NCBI GenBank assembly: GCA_964016875.1
Contig: OZ024724.1
Coordinates: 48,080,899-48,144,898, forward strand
Length of the DNA: 64,000 nt
Direction: 5' to 3'
Source of the DNA: Fallopia convolvulus
Taxonomy: Eukaryota > Streptophyta > Magnoliopsida > Caryophyllales > Polygonaceae
Both the position numbers and the translations under genes were made by a program. Below are positions 10,901 through 21,749 of the stretch, in pieces. Each line of letters starts with the position of its first letter. Position 1 is the first letter of the stretch. The notes under the pieces are model-generated. The model saw nothing but the letters and a program-made list of their open reading frames with translations, did no database searches and was not told the origin of the DNA.

Positions 10901-11697
10901 TCGAAGGGAAGGGCAGATCCCAACCTCGCGAGAGCATCCACCTTCGTGTTTGAGGTTCGTGGGATGGATTCCACCGTGAAGGTCTCTAGGCAAGACACCA
11001 GGGCCTTAACTTTCTCCCGGTACGCAGGCAGGAACCCCGTCCAAGTGTCGTATTGTCTTTTCAGCTGCATCGCAACCAGTTCGGAATCGGCGTAGACTCT
11101 GATTTTGCGGGCTCCACTGAGGAGCGCTATCTCTATCTCGGCAATCATGGCCTGATACTCGGCCTCGTTGTTGGTGGCATCGAATTCGAAGTTAAGGGCT
11201 TACTCTGTCTCAATTGAGGGACCGACGAGGAATACGCCAACTCCACCTCCGGCGTCACATCGCGAGCCGTCAACGAATACCTTCCATTCCTCCGAGCCTG
11301 CATCAGTTTCAGGGAAGGTGACTTCTACCATGAAGTCGGAGAAGGCCTGCCCCTTCATTGCAGTCCTAGGGAGGTAGCTGATGTCGAACTCAGAGAGCTC
11401 GACTGCCCACTTTGTCATTCGCCCGGAGAGGGCGGGCTGGTGGAGGATCTGTCGAAGTGGGAGGTAAGAGAGGACCTGAAGGGGGTGCGTGTGGAAATAA
11501 GGGCGCAGGCGCCTGGAGGCGGTTACGACAGCCAGGGCCATCTTCTCCGTCGGGGAGTATCGCTGCTCCCCAGGTTGGAGCACGCGGCCTATGAAGTAGA
11601 CTTGGTGCGTAGCTTTTCTGGTTAGCACTGTGCTGACCGTCTCCGGGCTTACTGCCACATATAGTTGCAAGTCCTCGCCTGCCATTGGAGGTGACAA
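10900..11697 (-). pseudogene. Tat dual RNase H region
   Basis: Two RNase H-like units lie in tandem. The first, next to reverse transcriptase, carries RVLQPGEQRYSPTEKMALAV and the KWAVELSEFDISYLPR tail. The second has its own catalytic pattern: FVDGSRCDAGGGVG (Asp), NNEAEYQAMIAE (Glu), VYADSELV (Asp) and TSNTKVDALARL (Asp). A second RNase H of archaeal/plant type is a published hallmark of Tat elements. A TAA at 11200 separates the first Asp from the Glu of the second unit, with the frame unchanged. Confidence 0.82.
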
Positions 11698-12604
11698 CGT
11701 ACGTGGGGAGTTTTGATAAGAAGGCCTTCAACTCGGAGAAGGCGAGCTCTAGCCCCTCGTCCCAAACAAACTTGTCGTTCTTCTTGAGGGCGGCAAAGAA
11801 GGGTAGGGATTTATCCGCCAATTGGGAACAGAATCTCCCCAGATAGTTTACGACGCCGTTGAGCCGCTGTACCTCAGTGCGAGATCGTGGCGATCTCATC
11901 GAGAGAATCGATTTGACCTTGGCGGGGTTTATGTTGATTCCTCATTCGCTGATCATGAAGCCCAGGAACTTTCCCGACGACACACCGAAGACACACTTCT
12001 CGGGGTTCAGGCTGAGACGATTGTGCCTGAGGGTCACAAAGACTTCGGCGAGGTCGGCCAGATGCTCTTCGGGGCTTTTGCTCCACACCACGATGTCGTC
12101 GACGTAGGCCGACACGTTCCTCCCCAGATGGTTTTTAAAGATGCGGTTGACGAGGCGTTGGAAGGTGGCCCCCACATTCTTTAGGCCTAATGGCATGACC
12201 TTGTAGTAGTAGGTTCCTCGCTACGTGATGAAGGACGTCTCCTCTTCATCACGCGGGCTCATCAAGACTTGATTGTATCCTGAGTAGGCATCGATGAAAC
12301 TTAAAACCCCGTGCCCTGCGGTTGAGTCGACTAGTTCGTCGATCAAGGGCAAGGGGTACCTGTCCTTGGGGCAGGCTTTGTTGAGGTCCTTGAAGTCCAC
12401 ACACATTTGCCACTTTCCGCTGGCCTTTTTGACCAGCACAACGTTGGACAACCATCTTGGGTACTGGACCTCGCGGATAAACCCCGCGGCTAGCACCTTT
12501 GCCACTTCTTTATTCGTGGCGTTTGCCCTCTCCTCATTCATCTTCCTCCATCTTTGTACCACCGGGCATGTGGTGATGTCGACGTTCAAGGAGTGTTGGG
12601 CCAC
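11690..12604 (-). pseudogene. Tat reverse transcriptase
   Basis: The RT core is clear on the minus strand: VDFKDLNKACPKDRYPLPLID, then SFIDAYSGYNQ (first catalytic Asp), VMPLGLKNVGATFQRLVN, and the YVDDIVV active-site pair. Stops at 12221 and 11942 interrupt it without a frame change; the second sits where an Arg codon is expected (CGA to TGA). A frameshift near 11700 separates it from RNase H. It would copy element RNA into cDNA. Confidence 0.87.
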
Positions 12605-12637
12605 GGTTCACGAGACGCTGCGGAGATCCTTGGCAGT

Positions 12638-13701
12638 CTAGGCGAACGCATCACGGGATCTGGACAGCAGGGCCTCCAATGATGCTGCCGATTTTCCGGA
12701 GAGACATTCTCCCAGGTAGATCTTCTCGGACTCGTTCCCGAAGGGGGTGATCACCCTTCTTTCTGTCTCAGGGATGGGGACCGTGAAGTCCCGGACTTCG
12801 AGGTCGGCCTCGCCGGGGGACTCCACCATAAACACCGAGCATTTTTGTTTTGCCGAGGTCACATAGCAAACGCATCCCTCCTCTTGGTTGCCCTTTACCT
12901 CTCCAACCCCGCCGTCGACGGGGAATTTCATTTTCAGGTGGTAGATGGACACCACCGCCTGGAATTTCATCAGGGATACTCTCCCGATGATTGTATTGTA
13001 CACCAAAGACAGGTGTACCACCGTGAACTCCACCATCTCGGTCCTCCTCGTGGAGCCGGTGCCCAGCGTCATCCAGAGGTCTATAAGACCTGCAAGGTCG
13101 ACCTCATCCCCCGAGAAGGAGGTGAGTTTCCCGGCGTAGGGCTTCAGAGAAGTCTCGGAGATGACCAACTGCTCGAAAGCGTCGTAGTACATGATGTCCA
13201 CGGAGGACCCCGTGTCCATCAGCACCCGCTTCACCATTTTTGAGCCCACTTGAGCGTGTACCACCAAAGGGTCCGAGTGCGGCATGTGGAATCCCTCGGC
13301 ATCTTCGGAGGTGAAGGCCATGCCTACGTGGGACCGCGAGGTCTGGGCAACGCTAAATACCGAGGACTCATGATGGCTAGCCCTCGCGTATCTCTTTCTT
13401 TCTGCCTGGCTTGATCCAGTCAGCAAAGATCCACCCGAGATGGTATGGATATACCCATCGGGTGTTGTTATCTTCCCCGACCGCGCCTGTTTTGGGGGAG
13501 CCTGCAGCTCGACATTATTGGCATGAGCCTGAATCGGGCCTTGCGGTACGGTGCTGGCTCCTGATGCGGGGTTGGCGCATCCCTTTTCGTTTGGGTTGTA
13601 CAAAGGGCCGCCCTTGCCCCTATAGCCACGCTGCTTCCCACCGAAGCAGTTCCAACCACCACTGCCGCCACCGCAATTATTGTTGCGATTGTTGTTGTTT
13701 C

Positions 13702-13735
<34 letters not shown>

Positions 13736-13904
13736 CCTGTTATTGTTATTGTTATTGACGGGGTTTTGGGCCTGTGTCATATACGCATCCCTCGTGGCCG
13801 GAGCGGCCACCTTCGCCTTTCTCTTAGCATCGGCGATGATTTCCTTGTCGGTCCTCGGCCGAGAGCTCTGGTTGGCAGCGTCCTCGGCATACACCTGGGC
13901 CGTG
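12638..13904 (-). pseudogene. Tat gag C-terminus and aspartic protease
   Basis: This continues the gag frame after a TAG at 13907. It opens with a conserved VYAEDAANQ motif, then a low-complexity Asn tract from (AAC)n, then a Gly/Arg-rich basic segment in place of a clear zinc knuckle. The protease follows: RVLMDTGSSVDIMYYDAFEQL with the DTGSS catalytic motif, and NTIIGRVSLMKFQAVVS as the second conserved block. It ends at a TAG (12638) where family members have Trp, and the register continues into RT. Confidence 0.82.
13664..13760 (+). repeat. GTT-rich trinucleotide tract (poly-Asn in gag on the minus strand)
   Basis: A long run of GTT/GTTATT-type triplets. On the minus strand it encodes about 25 Asn broken by a few Arg. 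It is likely length-variable between copies. It is not a separate gene. Confidence 0.85.
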
Positions 13905-13906
13905 AT

Positions 13907-14858
13907 CTAGGCGAATAGGCTGTCATACTTCGTCGGGGATGTCAAGAAGATGTAGTTCTTGAAAACCCCCGGGCCCAGGTTGACCATGAGGGTGTTACGT
14001 ACCGATGATTCTTCGATATGCGCGATTTCTGCCACCGCGGTTGTGAACCTCGTGAAAAAGATGCCCAACGACTCGCCTTCTCCCTGCTCAATACCGCGGA
14101 GATCCCGCATGTTCTTCTTGCGCTTCCTCGAACCGCTGAAGTGTGTGACAAAGGACTCACAAAATTGAGCGAACGTGGCCACATACCCGATTTTGAGACT
14201 TATGGACTCACACAATTCACGTTCATCTAGACGGCAAAATGCTTTACGTGCTCCTCCGCGTCTGCCGTCCCGTCGTAGAGTCCCATCTGCGGCCTCTGGA
14301 AGCCCTTGGGCATCGGCGCGCTTTGGATGTCGTCTACGAAGGGCGAACGACATCCGACCTCAACGGGGTGGCATCGCGAGCGGGACCTCAGGGGGTGCAT
14401 CGCGCTCCCCGCCGTCTCGGACAACTCCGTGTCCCGCCTCTTTGAACGGCGTGAGCAGGATCGCGAGATTTGCATGGGGTCTCGGGGGGCCTTTCTATGG
14501 ATGAGTCGTTGGTTGACGTCTCGCGCCCTGGCCCATGCCCGGGGACGTACGCAGGTACGTACTCGGAGTGAGGTTGGCCCAATGCGGGCACTGGGACATA
14601 TAAAGGGGCGAAGCCCTGCTGGTATTGCCCATAGCCCGGGTAGGGATATGGGTTTAGGGGAGCACCGCCTGACTCATACCCTTGGAATGGGTAAGGGTTT
14701 TGTGGCGCGTTGTACGTCCACCTAGGAGGGACCACGAACGGACAACCTGGTGGTCCCGTATTCATCCATTGCGAGGTTTCAGGCATGTTGTCGGGTTTTT
14801 GGGGGAAGAAGTCATTTGGACAGGCCATTTTAAGGGGTTCAAAAGCCAAGGTTTGCAC
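13907..14858 (-). pseudogene. Tat gag, N-terminal and core region
   Basis: The first candidate Met codons are at 14858 and 14828, about 30-60 bases inside the primer binding site. The N-terminal part is Pro/Tyr/Gly-rich with PYP-type repeats (14580-14700). The core switches frame: PMPKGFQRPQMGLYDGTADA around 14300, then SISLKIGYVATFAQFCESFV and RFTTAVAEIAHIEE down to 13907, typical of Ty3/gypsy gag (Retrotrans_gag). At least two frameshifts (about 14470 and about 14240) and a TAG at 13907 disable it. Confidence 0.78.
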
Positions 14859-14889
14859 AAACCAAGAAACTGCTTAGGATGAAGAGGTT

Positions 14890-14905
14890 CCTACAGACGG
14901 CGCCA
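14890..14905 (-). other. Tat primer binding site
   Basis: The minus strand reads TGGCGCCGTCTGTAGG directly inside the LTR edge. The TGGCGCC start is the usual plant gypsy tRNA primer match. I did not assign the tRNA species. Confidence 0.8.
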
Positions 14906-15003
14906 ATGATGAAAGCCAAGATAAACCGGCGCTAGAAGACAAGAAACGAGATCGCTTTTATTCGATTGTGCAAACACTTGCTCTTTATTTATTGTTTTTT
15001 ATG

Positions 15004-15075
15004 ACGAGGTTACAAATCACGAGGTTACAGATCACGAAATTACATATCACGAGATTACAGATCACGAGATTAGAC
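15004..15075 (+). repeat. 15-bp tandem repeat in the Tat LTR, about 5 copies
   Basis: Units of the type ACGAGGTTACAGATC repeat five times with small changes, downstream of the TATA box in element orientation. Confidence 0.85.
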
Positions 15076-15408
15076 CTTAGACCTCTTAAGAGTATTCGAG
15101 ATCTCGATCTAACAAGGTTCGAGATCTCCTAATCACTACAAGATTCTACCACCCGCAGGCTGCTTGATGAACTCTGGTGGCAAGGTTGAGGAGTTTGAGA
15201 TTGAGCCTGGTGATTGTAACTTGCGGGACGATGAAGCGAGGTCTTTGGTGTGAGCGAAGGCTCTTTGTGCGACTTGAAGTCTTTTTGTGAACTTCACTTG
15301 TCTGTAGTGAGGTCTTTGACGATGATTCAACACGTCGAACTTCAACGAGCAAGATAGTTCTTGAGTTCAAGATGTTTTTCGACCCCTCACTACCTACGAG
15401 GTTCTCCT

Positions 15409-15420
15409 CTATTTATAGTG
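15409..15420 (-). promoter_or_regulatory. TATA box of the Tat LTR promoter
   Basis: The minus strand reads CACTATAAATAGAG, a strong plant TATA box in the LTR and oriented toward gag-pol. It would set the 5' end of the genomic RNA about 30 bases downstream. Confidence 0.7.
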
Positions 15421-15728
15421 AGTTGAGGAGCCGAGTTTTGGTGTTTGCTCGATGTGGGACGCCCGAGATCAGGGCTTCTGATTGGTCCGATAGTAAGGCA
15501 GCTGATTATTGGTTGGGGGAGCGGCGACAACTGAGTGGTTCAGACGGGCGGGGGTGTCAGCTTTCGAGCAACGAGGTTTAGACCTTGTTGTCGAGGTCTC
15601 GGGACCTCGCAGAGATAGGGATTTGTTTAATTTAAAGATGGGTACGGTAATGGGTCCCGTAATCCACCTTGGGAGTCCCGTCGGATCCGTTTATTCCTCG
15701 TACCCCGGGCCCACTTCCTGTCCTACCA

Positions 15729-16300
15729 TTTTGAGCACCATCAAGAAATACTTCCAATTGCATCCGAAACTAGAAAGAAGAAAAACGGAAAAAGAAAAAC
15801 TTGGACTAAACCAATGGAGGGTTTGTAAAAATCAATTTTGACGGGTCAAAAAAGAATAATGCAATGTCAACAACGGCATATATCATTAGGGATCATTGGG
15901 GAAGAACAATCACAATGAATGCTACTGCGAACGAAAACTAGAGTGTTATTCAGGCAGAGGCTAGAGGAATGTACGAGGCAGTTTGCGAAGCTAAGGCCAG
16001 GCACCTAGCGAAGATTGAAATTGAAGGAGACAACCTTATTGTCATCAATGCCTTAAAAGGAAGCATATCATGTCCATGGCAAATCGAAATGCTAATTACC
16101 GATACTTTTGTTATGTTGCAGTCCTTTGAGGCTATTCGCATTCTCCGTACACCTCGTGACTGCAACAAAGTGGCGGATTTAATCGTTGACCTTCGACATG
16201 TGGTTAGTGTTAATCAGATTCAGAACCATTCAGGGCTTCAAACTCTCATCCGTAAGGATGCACTAGGTTGAGTCTTCTCGACCTAATTCTTTCCTACTAA
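15729..16300 (+). pseudogene. LINE C-terminal RNase H domain
   Basis: This is the RNase H found at the end of many plant L1 ORF2 proteins. In frame from about 15818 it shows VKINFDGS (Asp), IQAEARGMYEAV (Glu), IEIEGDNLIVINALKG (Asp) and CNKVADLIVD (Asp). A TAG near 15942 breaks it. The orientation is the same as the endonuclease half at 3298-5374, and it begins right after the Tat LTR, so it is probably the downstream part of that LINE. The reverse transcriptase that should join them is absent. Confidence 0.82.
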
Positions 16301-16436
16301 AAAAAATTTTTTATATCATGCTTCATAATTCGGCAATGACAACTCTAATTAGTGTTTTTGTCAACTAAACTTTATCATAAACTAAAAATCATGTTTTTAA
16401 AAATATCTCATGTTAAATCACTAGTTAAGTTCTTTA

Positions 16437-16611
16437 GGGTGAGGAGCCTAGTCCAAGCGGTTGGGCCTTGGGGGAAGAACCCCAAGGTCACCGTTTCGAC
16501 ACCCACCGGGGACGAAGCCATATTATTAATCTCTCTAGAACTGTTCACATTTCTCACCCATTTATGGGTGCCCTAGCTTGGACTATCCTAAACCTTACAC
16601 GATAAAAAAAA
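16437..16611 (+). mobile_element. tRNA-derived SINE with target site duplication
   Basis: A 175-bp unit starts GGGTGAGGAGCCTAGTCC with a box A-like segment (16446-16460). A box B-like GTTTCGACACC follows at 16493-16503, then a tRNA-unrelated body and an A-rich end. The flanks match as an imperfect duplication: ACTAGTTAAGTTCTTT ends at 16435 and ACTAGTTATGAGTTCTTT lies at 16612-16629. RNA polymerase III boxes, A tail and a long target duplication together define a SINE. Confidence 0.85.
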
Positions 16612-16739
16612 ACTAGTTATGAGTTCTTTCATGAACTTGTTGGTCCTCATTATTACAAGTCCATTTGAGATCAGAAAAAGTTAAGAGCCTAAGAATTCGA
16701 ATTAGTCCCAAATCACGTGCATTCTTTACAAGATTCGCA

Positions 16740-17572
16740 CAATTGAAATTAACTTCTATGTATGGCAACTAGGGAAAGATATGGGAGAACGTTGGCAAGG
16801 GGGGTTCCGAGTTACAGGAGGTGTAACCACCAATGGGAGAGGGGAGGTGATAAAATGAAATTCTACAGGTTCGGAAGGACATGGCATGTAATTAGAAGAA
16901 CTAATACAATCAAAGCTTTCTTTGGAACCAACTGAGACTTTTTTCTTTCAATCATTGTGTTTTAGATTTTTACTCAAGCATCCAGCGTCCACTGTCTAAC
17001 ATCCTTCGATATTGGAGATCGGTTTAGATAAGCTTCCACAACTAAAAAGGAGAATGGATCAGCCTAGTGCGATTCTTGTCCAAAACAAATTGGTGCCCAC
17101 CGTGGGGCCCTAGCCGGTTTCCTCATTAGAAAACCCAAGTCAACCGTCGGAATGGCCAACCCGCACGAGATAACACCTTCAACTGTTCAGACCGACCAAG
17201 ATGAAGGTCGGGACGCTAACGTGGTTGGTGGCTCTAGAAGTTTCCCATGACATACATGATATCATAGGGGAGTTCGCCACTAAGATCGAAACCTTACAGC
17301 AAGATATTTCAAGCCAAAGGCACAATAGTGAAACCCATCTTGAGTGCATCGCTCATCTATCAGAAGAAAACACTCAGCTTTGTAACCAACTTTAGTCAGC
17401 CACAACCATTCAGGTCGGATCAAGGGCCATCGGCAACGTCTGTGAGGTGGCCACCCACCGCAACATGGATAGGGCTGCAGACCCCTCCTCGTTAGCATTT
17501 GGTGGCCCGCTTTTGACAGCAGAAACAATCACGCCAACTGCTACCATTCCAAGGGCTTCCGTAGTTATGCCT
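16740..17572 (+). mobile_element. Decayed gypsy 5' end (LTR, PBS, start of gag)
   Basis: This is the same family as the element at 51268-55619 but on the plus strand and more diverged. The LTR end reads TTCTTGTCCAAAACA, and a primer binding site with GGTGCCCACCGTGGGG follows at about 17085. The gag N-terminus follows (from about 17200), with QDISSQRHNSETH then EENTQLCNQL, a TAG, and NMDRAADPSSLAFGG beyond it. The last motif matches NMDRVANPSSSAFGG in the other copy. The upstream LTR edge is not clear, and everything after gag is missing. Confidence 0.65.
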
Positions 17573-18135
17573 CAGGGAAGTGGGGCTAAAAAATACAAAT
17601 TTAGATAAAGAAGAGAACATATTTTATATAAGAGGGACTAAAATATTTCAAAATACAATTACATTAAGAAAACATGAGTTTATAATGACAACTTATACAC
17701 TTATGAATTATGTTTCAGAATACATGTAGGTTAAGAAAACAAAAATGTTTCAGAATACAAATTAATTGAATCTATAAATACTAAATTCTCGTAACTAAAA
17801 AAATAAAACCCAAACTAAAGCCCTTGTGCTAATAATGAATTGTATGATTTGAGATATCCCAACAATAACTTATTGTTTCAAAGTTTTTGGGTTCAATCAC
17901 ATTATGAAATTAGTAAGCTTAGAAAAAAAGATAAAAGTGTTCTAACTAAGTAAATGACTTGTTAGAAGTGATTTGTATACGTCCAATCTTCAAACGCTCA
18001 TAACGTTTCGCTCAAATGTCAGAATGGACATTATAATATATCAAATCTAAATTATTGACAAGAGGAATACATATTTTGAAAAAAATTGGATTCGGGGGAC
18101 ATGGCCCACACCCACCCCAAATAGCTCCGCCCTTG
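17573..18135 (+). mobile_element. Possible non-autonomous hAT fragment
   Basis: The left edge reads CAGGGAAGTGGGGCTA. The right edge, reverse-complemented, reads CAAGGGCGGAGCTATTTGGG. Both are near the common plant hAT terminus with GGCGGAGCTA. The interior is AT-rich and non-coding. No convincing 8-bp target duplication is present, so the boundaries are tentative. Confidence 0.4.
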
Positions 18136-19480
18136 GCTTACATATTGGACTTATATGTGTGTGTATGCTTATTCGTGCACAACTCTCACTCTATCAACCC
18201 ACAAACTCTAATAGTAATATAAAAATCTATGTTCTTTCGTGTGGAAGTGAGAGCTACTTGGGGGTGCTAGAGGGTGAGAAGGGCTTAGAGGAGCAAAAAG
18301 GCTAGAGCATAAAAGTATCACTTTGTTAATAAATGTTCAAGTGATAAGGATTCCAAATACCAAAGGAGTGGTGTTCTAGGACGGTAGCATGTATTTAGAG
18401 GGAATGGTTTGCCTATGTTTATGGGTCCTTTGATACATGATGGCCCGATCTTGATTGGAAGTTTCTTCTTGACGGAACTTGACTTAAATTTAGGAATTGT
18501 AGAACAATTGCAGAACAACGATACTTGAATTGAAAACTGAAGCAAGTGATTACATACTATTGAGTTGAAGATTGAGGAGCGTCTTAGCCAAAGCACTCTC
18601 AATTATATTCAATGTAATTCTAAAAAGAAGACTAACAAGTGTTTATAAGAAGTAGGTTTAAAAAACATGAAAAAGTCTTTTCAACATCAAGCACACAACT
18701 TTCAATGCTACTATATTGAAGCTAAACACACGATCGTGTGCATTGGCATAGGACCCTTAATTGACATGGGGAGGTTGCACGACCCACACTGTTAACTAAG
18801 AGAACTCGCACGAACGATCGGATGCCTATGGCGCACAACCCGATGCACGACCTCCACCGTTAAATAAGAATTTACACACGATTGTGCGCCTATGACAACG
18901 ATTCTTGCCTGAAATTGAGCTTAATTATAATAATGCACGAGTTGGCCTTCACAATTCATGATTCGATTGGCTCAAGCTTGGATTGATCGTAACTCGATGG
19001 CTTATCAGGGTGACTGACGGGGGTGCGAAGCTTGGCTCGTCGAGGCTCCTAAATGATCTAGAAAAGTATGAGCCACCTCTTGAATCTTCTTGGCCCATGT
19101 CATTGTGATCGATCCATCAAATGGAACATCTTCAGCTTGTCCTTGAAATCTTTAAGAGTCATAGGCGGGTGTTTGGAATCACCCTGTCCCTCTTTAATTC
19201 GTTATGCATGTGGGAAGTGTGTGAGGAAAGTACCTAACAAAAATTATTAGTACATGATCAGTTAGATTGCAAAGATACTAGTTGATTGGACATTACAATC
19301 AACCTTGCAAGTTTGGTGTAACAACTTCACTGAAAATTAACATAGCAGTGTGTTGTTCTCCTATAATGAAAAACTAGAAAGGCGAAATGGAGAACATTAA
19401 TATTGTATTCCAATGTTCCATTGATTCGGCTAATTGTCGTTTTTTTTTTTTTTGCAACACTGAAGTATTAATACCATGAA
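18136..19480. other. Intergenic, nothing recognised
   Basis: AT-rich sequence with only short open frames. Around 18720-18900 there is loosely repeated text (CGATCGTGTGC, CGATCGGATGC, CGATTGTGCGC), but no regular period. Confidence 0.6.
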
Positions 19481-19485
19481 TCTAA

Positions 19486-19514
19486 ACTAGTTGAATACCC
19501 GTAATACTCACGGG
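19486..19514 (-). mobile_element. Helitron 3' terminus (minus strand)
   Basis: On the minus strand a hairpin CCCGT...ACGGG (19498-19514) is followed eight bases later by CTAG and then T. This is the standard Helitron 3' end: hairpin, CTRR, insertion before host T. The body would extend to higher coordinates (AT-rich, 19515 to about 20060). No helicase ORF is seen. Confidence 0.6.
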
Positions 19515-21570
19515 ATAATTTTACTAAAGATTATACAAAATTATGATATTAATATAAGATTTTAAACACTTGAATATAATATCGTAATAAAATTATGTAA
19601 TTTATAAAAAAATCTTTAAGATTGTGCCCCATATTTTTTCAACATATAGATAAAAAAATTATATACTTAAAGCATGAGTTTTGTTAAGAGATAAAAAATA
19701 TTGTGCACAAAATTAATATAAAAAATATAAGATCAAGTTATTATCAACATATAGATAAAAAAATTATATGTTTGGATCTCAAATCTTGTTACAAGATAAA
19801 AAAGATATACAAAATTTATGTATATAAAAATTATATAAATATGTTATCTATTGTAGTAAACTAATACATAATTGATAGATAGAAAATTATATACATAGAA
19901 AATTAGATAAACATGTTATCTATTTAGTATATATAGCAAAAATACTATAAGTTATTACAAAATTTATTAAAAAATAATTTCACATTAATTTATTCAAAAA
20001 TATCACGTGGTGCAAATTTTACAACAGACTTAGGTTCTGCTTTATAATGTATTAGGGTAGATATTAGCCCTAAGAATGAAGCATCTTTAAAACTCGTGAG
20101 AGACTGATTTTCTTAATGGGCCTATCTGATATGAAGTGGGTCATCATTGATTTTACCTAAATATATAGCTCCACATTGCTAATCAACACCCAATGTTCAC
20201 ATGAATTCTGTAATCTGAATGACAAAAGCAAATAGTTCATAGTATTTGTTAGTTTTGATTGCTTAGGAATCGAAGGATGTCTAACTCTAAATTCAAATTC
20301 CAGTGGGTGGATAAGGTGGAGATTATTCGTAATGGGCCTAGAATATAAGTTCAGTGAGTTCCAACCCAAAATCATATGACAATGAGTGAAAAACTCAATT
20401 ATATATTAGACAATTTAATCCTAATTTTTTCATGTGGGGAACTCTCAACAACTAACACTCTCATGTACACATCAAGTACCATCTTCAAAGAATATTAAAA
20501 AAAGAGTCATTAAACAACCACAAACTTCTTATCAGTATATGACAATGGAACCAGCATCTTGATATACACTAAGCTACTCTGCTACTGTATGTTTTTCTTC
20601 TATCGAGCAAAAGGCTGATGTTACGATTACTTTTAGCAATATCATGGGCTAGCTAGCTAGATTCCACTACAATGGCCCTTGAATTTTTAGCACGAACATT
20701 TCATTGACGAGTCCTTGAAACTTTTTTCATTAACCATTCAACCTTATATTTAATTAAGTCTAGCTTCTCTTATTCGAGTTTGGGAGTTGCACTTAAAAGT
20801 CTTTTGGAGAATGCATAGGCAAAAACAAAGGAAGGAGAAGAGAAGAAAGAAGCAGAAATATATTGAATGTTATCACAAGTATAAAATTCCTTCCACATCA
20901 AACAAATACGCCCTAATTATACCGTATTTTTGTATAAAAATAATTATTTTATACAATAATTGTTTTCTATAGTTATTTTAATCAGAACATATATTGTGGC
21001 TATATTTATTTGGCATGTGAAATTAGTAGCTCACTACTGGAATAGCAGTAGGCAGATTTTTTTACTACAACTTAGTGGTTCTGGCCTGTGCCATCATCTA
21101 ACTCTCACATGCTAATCTGGATAGTAAATGTGCACCAACGCCTTGAAAGTGACTTACAAGGGTTGACACGAATCAGTGGCACTTGATAATAACCGCAAGA
21201 ATCTGCTAAGCTGCAAGATAACACATTATAAACTTCATATGCAAAACATGAGCTACATGATTGTAATGAACTAATAATGCCAGAACAAATCTTTCAAAAA
21301 AGGAAGGATATTGAGATAGGTTAACCTTTGTTTTTTTTAATGTGGTTTTAACATTGGGCACGCAACAAATCGTATCTTGATCAAGTAGATTGGTATATAA
21401 TCTACCAAACAAATCTACACAATATATATGGTAAAATATAAAACAAGTTGCCTATTATAATATGGATTGTTTACTAGTGATATACCAAATTCTTCATCAT
21501 ATAACTTCAATTTTGTGGTGGTAAGAATGAGAATCACATCAATTTATTCCTTTTTAAAAAGAAAGGAAAA
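19515..21570. other. AT-rich intergenic, possible Helitron body then RAD-like upstream region
   Basis: 19515-20060 is about 80 percent AT, with a repeated TATCAACATATAGATAAAAA block (19637 and 19741 areas). The rest shows no gene. The stretch nearest 21570 is the presumed promoter region of the RADIALIS-like gene. Confidence 0.5.
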
Positions 21571-21582
21571 GTATAATATATA
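21571..21582 (+). promoter_or_regulatory. Probable TATA element of the RAD-like gene
   Basis: GTATAATATATA lies about 170 bases ahead of the ATG and is followed by a CT-rich stretch typical of a plant 5' leader. Position and composition fit a core promoter; nothing else supports it. Confidence 0.4.
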
Positions 21583-21749
21583 TTCTCCAACTTGTTCATG
21601 TTCTCCTGCTTATAAGGAGCAAAACCATGCAGCTTGTTTCCCATACCCCACCTTTCCTCTCTCTACACTAAGAAGATTTCATTATTTGTCTTGTTCTTCA
21701 TTTTTGTCTCTTTGATCTCTCTTTTATTTCATTAATTGTACAGCTAGCA

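Larger units (their letters stand above)
5375..15728 (-). mobile_element. Tat-lineage Ty3/gypsy retrotransposon lacking its 3' LTR
   Basis: Read on the minus strand, the element has a 5' LTR (14907-15728), primer binding site (14890-14905), gag, protease, reverse transcriptase, two RNase H domains and integrase (to 9607). Two tandem-repeat arrays (8958-9526) and then an accessory gene in the opposite orientation (5375-8860, plus strand) follow. The double RNase H and the antisense ORF downstream of pol are known marks of the Tat/Ogre/Grande group. No 3' LTR is found: the element stops at the LINE junction near 5374. It is degenerate, with several stops and a few frameshifts. Confidence 0.85.
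14907..15728 (-). repeat. Tat 5' LTR (about 822 bp)
   Basis: One edge is fixed by the primer binding site. On the plus strand the LTR begins TGATGAAAGCC, and its probable end is at TCCTACCA (15728), where LINE sequence resumes. It contains a TATA box and a short tandem array. With no partner LTR, the outer end is inferred from the TG/CA rule and the start of LINE homology. Confidence 0.65.

Noticed and set aside
16436..16500. True tRNA gene at the SINE head
   Set aside because: Box-like motifs are present, but no complete cloverleaf forms, and the unit has a tail and target duplication.
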